From NCBI GenBank assembly GCA_030432025.1, contig JAUIIA010000004.1, forward strand, positions 124,001 to 188,000: a stretch of DNA of 64,000 bases. Direction: 5' to 3'. The notes under the pieces are model-generated. The model saw nothing but the letters and a program-made list of their open reading frames with translations. It was not told the DNA's origin and searched no databases. The position numbers were made by a program, and so were the translations under genes. Numbering within the stretch: the stretch's first letter is position 1; each line of letters opens with the position of its first letter. The stretch is from Alphaproteobacteria bacterium. GTDB lineage: Bacteria > Pseudomonadota > Alphaproteobacteria > Micavibrionales > Micavibrionaceae. Shown in pieces: positions 18,360-27,164 of this stretch.

Positions 18360-19988
18360 ATGCCGCTACAGTTTTTGAACATGATTAAGAATCGTGCAAG
18401 CCAGATGGCGTACTCGTCTACGCTGTATGACTGGAGCTTGCGCGGTTACACGCCTGAGCGTCTGATCGTGCGTCCGCAGGATTGCTGGACGGGGTCGGCG
18501 GATAAAGGTCGCTTGTTGTTTGATGGTGTCGTGTCATTCGAAGGCGAGAACTTGCCGTTGGCGCAATGCGGGTGGATGCCATTGGGAATTACGCAAGCCT
18601 GGATCAAACACGTACATGGGTTTACGTGGTTGCGGGATTTGCGCAGCTTGTCTTGTGAAAAAGGTATGGGCGCGGATGCCCGTCGGGCCGCGCGCGCGAT
18701 GATCAATAGCTGGTTTGCCTATTATCGCTATTGGGACCGTGATGTATGGGCGCCGGATGTGACGGGGCAGCGCTTGGCCATGTGGCTGAGCCATTATGAA
18801 TTTTTCGGCCAGTTTGAAGGTGATGACGAGGAAGCCGACCGTTTCGAACATATGTTTTTCGAGGCTGCGGTTCGGCAGGCGCGGCATTTGTCGCATGTAT
18901 TCTCGCAGAAAAACAGCGACCCGAAACATATCGGGCATTTCAATGCAGCGAAGGGCCTGTTGTATGCCGGTGTTGCCTTCGAAGGGCATGAAAACTGGAT
19001 CGATGTCGGTTTGAACGAGATTGAAAAGGCGCTGGATGAGCAGATTGCGGGCGATGGGTCGCACCGTTCACGTTCACCGAAGGATTTGATGGATGTACTG
19101 AAGGCCTTGCTGGATATTCGCATGGTTTTACAGGCGGCTGATTATCCGCTGCCGGAAAAAATACAGCATGCGATCGACGGTATGGGCCCTGCGCTGCGGT
19201 TTTTCCGCTACAACGACAAAGGCCTCGCGCTGTTTAACGGTGCGCAGGAAGGCGACCGTGATGAGCTGGACTCTGTTATGCGCCAATGCGGTATTCGTGG
19301 CAAGGCGATGAATTCTCTGCCGTGTACGGGTTTTGAACGTATCGTGCACGGGCGTACGACCATTATGATGGATGTCGGCAAGGCGGGTGACAATGTTTCC
19401 CACGCGGGGCCGCTTTCATTCGAGATGAATTACGGGCGGCAGCGCCTGTTCGTGAATTGCGGGCATCATCCGCTGGATGAAGACTGGCAGGATGCGCTGA
19501 GTGCGTGTCCGGCGCATACGGGCCTTACATTGGATAACCGAAACCCCGCTTTCGGCAAGGCATCTTATTCCAGTCGTGAAGATCACAAGACCGCGACATT
19601 GATTGAAGCGGCGCATGAAGGGTATATCGCGTTGAACGGGTTTACGCATAAACGTCGACTGTACGTGTCCGACCAAGGGCATGATATCCGTGGTGAAGAC
19701 TCCCTTACCGCGCAACATGATCCGCAAAAGCCGATTGAGGCGGTTATTCGTTTCCATCTACACCCTAAAGTTATGGTGTCCCTGATCCGCGATGGTGAGG
19801 AGGCTTTGCTCAGATTGCCCGGCGGTGTCGGGTTTCGTTTCCATCATTCCGGTGGCCGGTTGGCGCTTGAGGATAGCGTCTATCTGGGTAAGGGAAGCCA
19901 AATTCGGAAGACTAAACAATTGGCTATTTACGGCCAAGTTACTCACAAACAAGCGCGAATATTATGGGCTGTGCAACGTGAGGGATAA
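18360..19988 (+). CDS. heparinase II/III family protein
   Basis: 542 residues. The ATG at 18360 is preceded by AGAGGTG two bases upstream; the open frame begins at 18342 but lacks a better site. The N-terminal two-thirds is an alpha-helical barrel, and the C-terminal beta domain carries NVSHAGPLSFEMNYGRQRLFVNCG, typical of the family in Alphaproteobacteria, where the gene commonly sits by rpe or purH. There is no signal peptide, so action on an exported polysaccharide is doubtful and the substrate is unknown. Confidence 0.88.
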   Translation: MPLQFLNMIKNRASQMAYSSTLYDWSLRGYTPERLIVRPQDCWTGSADKGRLLFDGVVSFEGENLPLAQCGWMPLGITQAWIKHVHGFTWLRDLRSLSCEKGMGADARRAARAMINSWFAYYRYWDRDVWAPDVTGQRLAMWLSHYEFFGQFEGDDEEADRFEHMFFEAAVRQARHLSHVFSQKNSDPKHIGHFNAAKGLLYAGVAFEGHENWIDVGLNEIEKALDEQIAGDGSHRSRSPKDLMDVLKALLDIRMVLQAADYPLPEKIQHAIDGMGPALRFFRYNDKGLALFNGAQEGDRDELDSVMRQCGIRGKAMNSLPCTGFERIVHGRTTIMMDVGKAGDNVSHAGPLSFEMNYGRQRLFVNCGHHPLDEDWQDALSACPAHTGLTLDNRNPAFGKASYSSREDHKTATLIEAAHEGYIALNGFTHKRRLYVSDQGHDIRGEDSLTAQHDPQKPIEAVIRFHLHPKVMVSLIRDGEEALLRLPGGVGFRFHHSGGRLALEDSVYLGKGSQIRKTKQLAIYGQVTHKQARILWAVQREG

Positions 19989-20008
19989 AAGCGTATACTA
20001 ATATACAA

Positions 20009-21037
20009 ATGCAGACATCGCCGGCACAGACAGAAGAACCAAAGCACGATTACGACACCGACCTTCTTCGGCGTATAGAAAATCTCATCCGCAGTTTCCA
20101 AAAACATGTCAGCGATGCCGAAGGCAAGCAGTCAGAAGAGCAAATGGTTTATGCTCTGCGTACGCTGGTTGCGCTCGCCAATATGGTTTTGAAACAGCAG
20201 GATGTGTTCGGTATTGAGCCGTGGCATATCATTTCCCCTTATGCCCCTTTATCGATGCCCGGTGAGATGTTGCTCAGGGTTAAAGATTTTAAGGGCGAGC
20301 CGATGCCGCCTTATCCGGCGATTATGGCGTTTTATGATAATGGCTTCACGGCGCAGATTGATGCGATCTTGTTTTTGGCAGCGCTGGAACAGTTTGACCG
20401 CATGCGCAAAGAAGGGACGGAAAAACAGCTATCTATTAATATCTCTGCGCGATCTTTGCGTGATTCCGATTTTGTGAAGGCTACGCTGGCGCGGCTGGAG
20501 AGCTTGCAGCTAAATAGTGATGAGAAAATCATAATCGAGATCCACGAAAGCAGTCCCCATTTATCTATGAGCAGGCAGGTGCTGGAGCTTTATAAGGCGC
20601 TGGATGTCGGGTTTGCGATTGATGATGTCGGTTTGAATATGAATGATGTTCTGCGCTTGGCGGAATTCGAAGGGCTGGCGGAGTTTGTCAAAATTGATCG
20701 CCACTCCGTTTGTGCGCAAGACGGGCAAGCGAACGCCTTGGCGCAGGTCATGTCTTTCGTCCGTACGCTTATGCCGGATGTTGTTGCGGTTGCCGAAGGG
20801 GTAAAGAGCGAAGCCCATGCTTTTGAGATTGCGCAAGATTATCCTGATATACAGTATGTGCAGGGGCTGTATCTGACGAGCGATCGTGAAACGTTTAAAA
20901 ACAACTATTACAGCGTTGATGCCAGCGAGGTTCTGCAGAATTTGAGCGAAGCCGATATGGATGAGCTGGCGAGCCAGGTGCAGGGCGATTTACATGAATT
21001 TGAGAACCCGTTCGAGGGTGAATTCATCGGCGATTAA
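20009..21037 (+). CDS. EAL domain protein, divergent (possible c-di-GMP phosphodiesterase or effector)
   Basis: 342 residues. The N-terminal 80 residues have no recognised domain. The EAL region keeps a signature variant EMLLR (86-90), the Asn in INISARSL, EIHES with the metal glutamate, the Asp pair in IDDVG, KIDRH, AEGVKSE and VQGLYL. The loop-6 motif DDFGTG is altered to DDVGLN, and EAL itself to EML. Most metal ligands are present, so weak activity is possible, but a binding-only role cannot be excluded. An acidic tail follows. No GGDEF domain is encoded nearby. Confidence 0.85.
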   Translation: MQTSPAQTEEPKHDYDTDLLRRIENLIRSFQKHVSDAEGKQSEEQMVYALRTLVALANMVLKQQDVFGIEPWHIISPYAPLSMPGEMLLRVKDFKGEPMPPYPAIMAFYDNGFTAQIDAILFLAALEQFDRMRKEGTEKQLSINISARSLRDSDFVKATLARLESLQLNSDEKIIIEIHESSPHLSMSRQVLELYKALDVGFAIDDVGLNMNDVLRLAEFEGLAEFVKIDRHSVCAQDGQANALAQVMSFVRTLMPDVVAVAEGVKSEAHAFEIAQDYPDIQYVQGLYLTSDRETFKNNYYSVDASEVLQNLSEADMDELASQVQGDLHEFENPFEGEFIGD

Positions 21038-21056
21038 ACTCTAAAAATCAAAAATT

Positions 21057-21071
21057 GTTCTTTATTTGTTC
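21057..21071 (+). promoter_or_regulatory. LexA (SOS) box upstream of radA
   Basis: GTTC (21057-21060), seven bases, GTTC (21068-21071): an exact match to the alphaproteobacterial LexA operator GTTC-N7-GTTC. It lies 24 bases before the radA ATG, a position suited to repression. Confidence 0.7.
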
Positions 21072-21095
21072 TTTTTGTTGCGGCATAGTGATTCT

Positions 21096-22505
21096 ATGGC
21101 GAAGGCGAAGAAATCATATATCTGTCAGTCTTGTGGATCGGTCCATAGTAAGTGGGCGGGTAAGTGTGAATCCTGCGGTGAATGGAATTCCATGGCCGAG
21201 GATACAACTGCGCAAACGGCCGTGCCGAAAGGTTTGACCGCGAAAAAGGGGCGGAAGGTTGATTTTGTTTCTTTGAATGATCCCACGCAAACACATTACA
21301 AACGCTATGTTTCCGGTATTGATGAATTTGACCGTGTATGCGGTGGTGGTTTGGTGCCGGGTTCGGCAACGCTGATCGGTGGTGATCCGGGTATCGGTAA
21401 ATCGACATTATTGTTGCAGGCGATTTGTGCGCTGGCACAAAAAGGGGCCCGTTGTGTGTACGTTTCGGGTGAGGAAGCGATTGATCAGGTGCGGATGCGG
21501 GCAAAGCGGCTTGGTTTGGCTGAAGCGCCTGTGGAACTGGCTTCTACGACAAACATACGGGATATTTTGACCAGTGTTGAAGGTGGGGAGCGGCCCGTTG
21601 AATTTCTGGTGATCGATTCCATTCAAACAATGTATGTCGACAATATAGAATCCGCGCCGGGTACAGTGACGCAGGTACGGACGAGTGCGCAAGAAATTAT
21701 CCGTTATGCGAAGGCGCGTAATATGGCCGTGCTCTTTGTCGGGCATGTCACCAAGGAAGGGCAGATTGCCGGCCCGCGTGTGTTGGAGCATATGGTGGAT
21801 ACGGTGCTGTATTTTGAAGGCGACCGTTCGCATCATTTCCGCATTTTACGTGGCGTGAAAAACCGGTTTGGTCCTACGGATGAAATCGGCGTGTTTGAAA
21901 TGGAAGGCGGTGGTCTGGCCGAAGTCGAAAATCCGTCAGAGATTTTTCTCTCTCAACGTAATCAGGATGTGGCGGGAAGTGCGGTTCTGGCCGCGCTGGA
22001 AGGATCGCGCCCTATGCTGGTCGAAGTGCAGGCGCTGGCTGCGCCGTCATCATTGGCTTCGCCGCGTCGCTCGGTGATTGGTTGGGACCCGAACAGGCTG
22101 GCGATGATTGTCGCGGTGCTAGAGACACGTATCGGGTTGCAGCTTTCGGGTTGTGATATTTTCCTCAACATTGCCGGTGGTATCCGCATTAACGAACCTG
22201 CGGCCGATTTGGCTGTTGCTGCGGCTTTGATCAGTGCTTTGCAAAATAACCCGTTGCCCGCGGAAATGGTGTTTTTCGGCGAAGTGGGATTGGCCGGAGA
22301 GATCCGTCAGGTTGCGCAACCTGACTTAAGATTGAAGGAAGCGCACAAGCTTGGCTTTCGTGAAGCAATCATTCCCAAGTCGAAAAAGAGCCTCGCCAAG
22401 CAGAAGGCAGGAAACGACGAGATACGGGTTTCCGAACTGGATCATATTCAAATGCTGGCTGATCTCTTCGTCAGTAACGCACCGCCTAAAGCATACGCTG
22501 TGTAA
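21096..22505 (+). CDS. radA: DNA repair protein RadA
   Basis: 469 residues from the ATG at 21096. The C4 zinc finger is complete (Cys10, Cys13, Cys24, Cys27). Walker A GGDPGIGKST spans 95-104, and the RadA-specific KNRFG motif follows the RILRG segment. The Lon-like C-terminal domain is present, with the GGIRINEPAADLA block. RadA is a branch-migration helicase in recombinational repair. The open frame extends to 21066 but would start inside the operator region. A LexA box at 21057-21071 predicts damage induction. Confidence 0.96.
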   Translation: MAKAKKSYICQSCGSVHSKWAGKCESCGEWNSMAEDTTAQTAVPKGLTAKKGRKVDFVSLNDPTQTHYKRYVSGIDEFDRVCGGGLVPGSATLIGGDPGIGKSTLLLQAICALAQKGARCVYVSGEEAIDQVRMRAKRLGLAEAPVELASTTNIRDILTSVEGGERPVEFLVIDSIQTMYVDNIESAPGTVTQVRTSAQEIIRYAKARNMAVLFVGHVTKEGQIAGPRVLEHMVDTVLYFEGDRSHHFRILRGVKNRFGPTDEIGVFEMEGGGLAEVENPSEIFLSQRNQDVAGSAVLAALEGSRPMLVEVQALAAPSSLASPRRSVIGWDPNRLAMIVAVLETRIGLQLSGCDIFLNIAGGIRINEPAADLAVAAALISALQNNPLPAEMVFFGEVGLAGEIRQVAQPDLRLKEAHKLGFREAIIPKSKKSLAKQKAGNDEIRVSELDHIQMLADLFVSNAPPKAYAV

Positions 22506-22584
22506 TGCCGTACTAAAGTCTTGATTTTATAGCCCGCTTTACTTATGTATGGGGCTTAACCGCTAACCCACGCGCAGACTTTAT

Positions 22585-23331
22585 ATGATCGTTGATATTG
22601 TTGTTCTCGCCGTACTGCTGATTTCGGCTCTTATCGCCTTTATGCGCGGCCTTATTCGTGAGGTGCTGACGATTGCGGGCGTGGTCGGCGGTCTGGCTGC
22701 TGCCTATGTGGGTGGTCCGCTTCTAAAACCGCAGATGCGCGAATGGTTCGGCGTTACTGAAGGTGCGGAAGAAGAGGCTGAAAAGCTTATGGGCATTCTG
22801 CCCTATGATGTCGTTGCCGATGCTCTGTCCTACGGCGTTATCTTTATCGGTGTTGTTATTTTTCTTTCCATTCTTAGTCATTTTCTGGCTGAAGGCGTAC
22901 GCAGTATTGGCCTCGGTGCGATTGACCGTACATTAGGGTTTATTTTCGGCTTGTTGCGCGGTGTTGTAATTCTCGGCTTGTTGTATTTGCCGCTTCACTT
23001 GTTCATGGATGACGAAACCAAGGAAGGTATGTTCGAGGGCAGTACGACGCAGTTCTATTTAGAGCGTACAGCAGAAGTGATGGCCGGGTTCCTGCCCGAA
23101 GACGCGATCGAGAAGGCCGAAGAAGGCGTTCAAGAGTTGGAAGAAATTAGCGAGACGCGTAAAAAACTAGAGGAAAGCGGTCTTTTGAAGAAGGATGGCG
23201 ATGAAGAAACTCTGGAAAATCGAATTGAAGATAACAATATCATTATAGAAAGAAATGAAGGCTATAATGACGAGTTCCGTGATAACATGGACCAACTTTT
23301 CGAAGATGAAACTGACAGCAGCAATCCGTAG
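22585..23331 (+). CDS. cvpA: CvpA family membrane protein
   Basis: 248 residues with four membrane helices in the first 150 residues, a family-typical MRGLIREVL segment after helix 1, and an acidic coiled-coil-like tail of about 80 residues rich in Glu and Lys. CvpA is needed for colicin V production in E. coli and for envelope functions; its biochemical role is open. It lies 3 bp before purF, the conserved cvpA-purF order. The C-terminal tail is longer than in enterobacterial CvpA. Confidence 0.92.
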   Translation: MIVDIVVLAVLLISALIAFMRGLIREVLTIAGVVGGLAAAYVGGPLLKPQMREWFGVTEGAEEEAEKLMGILPYDVVADALSYGVIFIGVVIFLSILSHFLAEGVRSIGLGAIDRTLGFIFGLLRGVVILGLLYLPLHLFMDDETKEGMFEGSTTQFYLERTAEVMAGFLPEDAIEKAEEGVQELEEISETRKKLEESGLLKKDGDEETLENRIEDNNIIIERNEGYNDEFRDNMDQLFEDETDSSNP

Positions 23332-23334
23332 AAT

Positions 23335-24807
23335 ATGAGCGAAGTATCTCTAAATTTTGACGACGATAAACTTCACGAAGAATGTGGTGTTTTCGGCGTA
23401 TATGGTTCCGAAGATGCAGCCGCATTGACGGCTCTCGGGTTACATGCCCTCCAACATCGCGGGCAGGAAGCATGCGGGATTGTGTCCTATGACGGGGGCA
23501 CGTTTTTTGCACATAAAGCACAAGGCCTTGTCGGCGCGAATTTCAGCGAAGGCAGTGTTATGGACCGTCTTAAAGGCTATGCCGCGCTCGGTCATAACCG
23601 CTATGCCACCACGGGTGAAGGCGGCATGCGTAATGTACAACCGCTTTATGCCGATATGGATTTTGGCGGTTTCGCCGTTGCACATAACGGTAATCTGACG
23701 AATGCACATGCGTTACGCAAAGAGCTCGTCAAAGGCGGTTCTATATTCCAATCAACGAGTGACACCGAAACGATCATTCACCTGATTGCCGTATCGAGAA
23801 AAACCAATTTGGCAGAACGTTTTGTCGACGCGATTGAGCGTGTTAAAGGCGCGTATGCGTTTATTGCCTGCGCACAGGATCAAATGATAGGTATTCGCGA
23901 CCCGCATGGTATTCGCCCATTGGTGCTGGGTAGTTTGGGTGATGCGCATATCCTCGCGTCTGAAACATGCGCTCTGGATATTATCGGGGCCGAATTTGTT
24001 CGCGAGATTGCCCCCGGCGAGATGATTATCATCAACAAGGATGGCATCGAGAGTATTGCACCTTTTGAACAGGTCCCGGCGCAGCCATGTATTTTCGAAT
24101 ATGTTTACTTTGCACGCCCTGACAGTGTTATGGGTGGCCGTTCCGTATATGAAGTGCGTAAGAATATCGGTGGGGAGCTGGCAAAAGAAGAGCCTGTGCC
24201 GGGTGCTGACCTTGTTGTGCCTGTACCTGACAGCGGTACGCCGGCGGCCATTGGTTATGCCGAGGAATCAGGTATTCCGTTTGAGCTGGGCATTATTCGA
24301 AATCATTATGTCGGGCGTACGTTTATCGAGCCGACTGATAAGATCCGTCACTTGGGCGTGCGTCTTAAGCACAATGCCAACCGCAAATTCATTGAAGGTA
24401 AAAGCGTTGTTCTGGTTGATGACTCGATCGTTCGCGGAACTACGTCTAAGAAGATTGTAGAGATGATCCGTGCGGCCGGTGCCCGCGAAGTACATATGCG
24501 TATTTCATCACCGCCGATCCGTTACAGCTGTTTCTATGGTATTGATACGCCGACAACAGCCGAGTTGTTGGCGCATGAAAAATCCGTAGAAGAGATCTGT
24601 AAATATATCGGTGCGGATTCATTGGCCTATGTCACGATTGACGGGCTGTACCGTGCTCTTGGTGAAGAGAAGCGTAATAACGAACAACCGCAGTTCGAGG
24701 ATGCGTGCTTTACCGGTGATTATCCTGTTGAGCTGGTTGATTACAACAACAACCAGACAGGCGCAAAGGTCACAGACTTGCGTGAACGCGAACGTCGTAA
24801 ATCCTAA
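23335..24807 (+). CDS. purF: amidophosphoribosyltransferase
   Basis: 490 residues. A short propeptide ends before Cys17 in ECGVFGVYG, the N-terminal nucleophile of the glutaminase domain, which should be exposed by processing. HRGQEACGI, GHNRYATTG and AHNGNLTN follow. The C-terminal phosphoribosyltransferase domain contains VVLVDDSIVRGTT, the PRPP loop. It makes 5-phosphoribosylamine, the first committed step of purine synthesis. It forms a unit with cvpA. The gene ends 24 bp from the convergent mscS-type gene with no clear hairpin between them. Confidence 0.97.
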   Translation: MSEVSLNFDDDKLHEECGVFGVYGSEDAAALTALGLHALQHRGQEACGIVSYDGGTFFAHKAQGLVGANFSEGSVMDRLKGYAALGHNRYATTGEGGMRNVQPLYADMDFGGFAVAHNGNLTNAHALRKELVKGGSIFQSTSDTETIIHLIAVSRKTNLAERFVDAIERVKGAYAFIACAQDQMIGIRDPHGIRPLVLGSLGDAHILASETCALDIIGAEFVREIAPGEMIIINKDGIESIAPFEQVPAQPCIFEYVYFARPDSVMGGRSVYEVRKNIGGELAKEEPVPGADLVVPVPDSGTPAAIGYAEESGIPFELGIIRNHYVGRTFIEPTDKIRHLGVRLKHNANRKFIEGKSVVLVDDSIVRGTTSKKIVEMIRAAGAREVHMRISSPPIRYSCFYGIDTPTTAELLAHEKSVEEICKYIGADSLAYVTIDGLYRALGEEKRNNEQPQFEDACFTGDYPVELVDYNNNQTGAKVTDLRERERRKS

Positions 24808-24831
24808 ATCCTAGAAAATTTACTGATTAAT

Positions 24832-25686
24832 CTAAGCTGCTTTTTTCTTGGAGCTTGCCGCCAGCGCTTCCATGCTGTCTTGCGAAAATTCCAATGTACG
24901 TGTCGGGAACGGAATGCTGATGCCTGCCTTGTCCAGAGCTTGTTTGGTCAGCTTGGTCAATTCCCACTTGGTTGCGAGGAAGTCTGACGTGGCTGTCCAG
25001 TAACGAACACCGATATTGACGGATGAGTCGCCCAAGGCCGATACGTAATAGACAGGCTCTTTGCCTTCTGTGAGGACAATGCGCTCTTCCTTATCGATAA
25101 TCTTCTTGATCGCCTTGATCGCCGCATCGATATCTTCGTCGTATGCAATACCGTTGATGAGGTCATTACGGCGCTGTCTGTTGCGGCTGAAATTCACGAT
25201 TTCTGAATTCCAGATTTTACTGTTAGGGGCAAATACGTACAGGTTGTCGATTGTAGCGAGTTCGGTTGCAAACAGGCTGAGAGATTTGACTGTGCCCTTT
25301 ACGCTGCCTGCTTCGATGTAATCGCCGACATTGAACGGACGCAGGATTAACATCATTACGCCTGATGCTACATTCGACAGGGTGCCTTGTAAGGCCAAGC
25401 CAATAGCAAGGCCGGCAGCACCGAGTACAGCGAGCAAGCTGGCGGTTTGTACGCCAAGCTGGCCGAGAACAGCAACAAATGCGATGGCGAGGATAGCGTA
25501 TTTGGCTAAGCCGCCTAGAAAGCTTTTGATTGTTTCTTCGAGCTTCTTAAAAGATTTAATGCGGTTACTGGTCCAGTTACCGATCACCCATCCGGCAATC
25601 AAAATGGCAATCGCGGTTAATAAGCGCATGCCCCAGAATGTGATAAGTGCAACGAGTTCGCTTTCAGGTCCGAAATCCAGTTCCAT
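24832..25686 (-). CDS. small-conductance mechanosensitive channel, MscS type
   Basis: 284 residues, the size of E. coli MscS. Three membrane helices occupy about 10-110; the pore helix region reads ASLLAVLGAAGLAIGLALQGTL, with the alternating Gly/Ala pattern of TM3, then the beta domain (RPFNVGDYIEAGSVKG) and the C-terminal mixed domain ending in a lysine-rich tail. It protects against hypo-osmotic shock by opening under tension. AAGGAG precedes the ATG by about 10 bases. It is 32 bp downstream of der and may share its transcript. Confidence 0.94.
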   Translation of the reverse strand: MELDFGPESELVALITFWGMRLLTAIAILIAGWVIGNWTSNRIKSFKKLEETIKSFLGGLAKYAILAIAFVAVLGQLGVQTASLLAVLGAAGLAIGLALQGTLSNVASGVMMLILRPFNVGDYIEAGSVKGTVKSLSLFATELATIDNLYVFAPNSKIWNSEIVNFSRNRQRRNDLINGIAYDEDIDAAIKAIKKIIDKEERIVLTEGKEPVYYVSALGDSSVNIGVRYWTATSDFLATKWELTKLTKQALDKAGISIPFPTRTLEFSQDSMEALAASSKKKAA

Positions 25687-25718
25687 GCTCTAAAATCTCC
25701 TTTTATTTGAGCTTTTTT

Positions 25719-27131
25719 CTATGCATACGGGTTTTTGGACACTCTGACAAGTAGGCGGATTGGGACACCCGGAATGTCATAGTCCTTTCGCAGGCCATTA
25801 ATAATGTAGCGTTTATAGGCGGCGGGGAGTTTATCCGGCCTGGAAACCCATATCGCGAATGTCGGCGGGCGGGTTTTAATCTGGGTGATGTATTTCAATC
25901 GGTTCCGGCGTCCGCTGATCAGGGGTGCGGGGTTCTGGCTCTCTACTTTTTGGAGCCAACGGTTAAGCCCTGCGGTCTTGATACGCTTGTTCCATATGGT
26001 GTACGTGTCCAGCGCGCGGTCGAGCAGTTTGTTGATGTTTCGGCCGTTCAGGGCGGAGATCGTCTGCCACGGTATGTCTTTAATCTGTGCTAGTGATGTA
26101 TCCAGCTTGTGTGCCAGTTCGGCAAAGGCTTCATCCTTGTCATCAATGGAATCCCATTTATTGACGGCAATAACGAGCGCGCGGCCTTCTTCAATAATGT
26201 GTTGGGCGATCTGTAGGTCCTGCTTTTCGAGAATAGCGTTGGCATCAATGACCAGAATGACGATTTGTGCAAGACGGATCGCGCGCATGGAATCCTCGAC
26301 GCTCATACGTTCAATGCTGTCCTGTACTTTTGCTTTTTTACGCATGCCTGCCGTGTCGACCAGCTTGAATTGACGGTCCTGATAGTTCCAATCGACTGCG
26401 ATAGCATCGCGCGTAATGCCTGCTTCGGGCCCTGTCATTACACGTTGGTCTTCTACAATAGCGTTCAATAACGTGGATTTACCAACATTTGGGCGGCCGA
26501 CAATCGCGATTTTGAGCGGTTTTTCAGGATCGTCTTCTTCCTGTTTGAATTCGAAATCCTCGCGGCCTTCTAGTTCATCGATATCGTCGAAATTCTCGCT
26601 GTCGTCGAATGTGTCTTCGGCTATTTCTTCGTCCTCTTCGAGGAAGAAGGGGCTCAGGGCGTGATAGATGTCTTCCATGCCTGTGCCGTGCTCTGCGGAT
26701 ACGGCCAGCGGTTCACCAAGGCCCAGCCCGTATGCTTCCGCCATTGCGGTTTGAATGGCTTTTTCGTTTTCACCTTTATTGACGGCGAGGATGACCGGGA
26801 ATTTTTGTTTACGCAGCCAGCCCGCGAAATGTTCGTCCAACGGCGTAACACCCGCGCGTCCGTCGATCATGAACAGAACGGCATCGGCGCGTTTTAGGGC
26901 GGCTTCGGTTTGTTGACGCATGCGGCCTTGAATAGAGTCATCAAAGCTTTCTTCAAGCCCTGCGGTGTCGATAATGTGTATGTCACGGTCGAAAATGCTG
27001 CCGTCAGCCTCGCGCCAGTCGCGGGTAACACCCGGCCTGTCATCCACGATGGCAAGCTTCTTACCCGCAAAGCGGTTGAAGAGGGTGGATTTGCCGACAT
27101 TGGGACGGCCTATGAGAGCGAGTGTAAACAT
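25719..27131 (-). CDS. der: ribosome biogenesis GTPase Der (EngA)
   Basis: 470 residues with two tandem GTPase domains, the hallmark of Der. G1 motifs are GRPNVGKSTLFN near the start and GRPNVGKSTLLN near residue 210; G3 appears as DTAGLEE and DTAGMRK, and G4 as NKGE and NKWD. An acidic linker of about 40 residues separates the domains, and a KH-like C-terminal domain follows. The first G4 reads NKGE rather than the usual NKxD. It acts in 50S maturation. It follows bamB in the conserved yfgM-bamB-der order. Confidence 0.97.
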   Translation of the reverse strand: MFTLALIGRPNVGKSTLFNRFAGKKLAIVDDRPGVTRDWREADGSIFDRDIHIIDTAGLEESFDDSIQGRMRQQTEAALKRADAVLFMIDGRAGVTPLDEHFAGWLRKQKFPVILAVNKGENEKAIQTAMAEAYGLGLGEPLAVSAEHGTGMEDIYHALSPFFLEEDEEIAEDTFDDSENFDDIDELEGREDFEFKQEEDDPEKPLKIAIVGRPNVGKSTLLNAIVEDQRVMTGPEAGITRDAIAVDWNYQDRQFKLVDTAGMRKKAKVQDSIERMSVEDSMRAIRLAQIVILVIDANAILEKQDLQIAQHIIEEGRALVIAVNKWDSIDDKDEAFAELAHKLDTSLAQIKDIPWQTISALNGRNINKLLDRALDTYTIWNKRIKTAGLNRWLQKVESQNPAPLISGRRNRLKYITQIKTRPPTFAIWVSRPDKLPAAYKRYIINGLRKDYDIPGVPIRLLVRVSKNPYA

Positions 27132-27164
27132 GGCCGTTTGGTATCACGCCGTTATGGGCAATGT

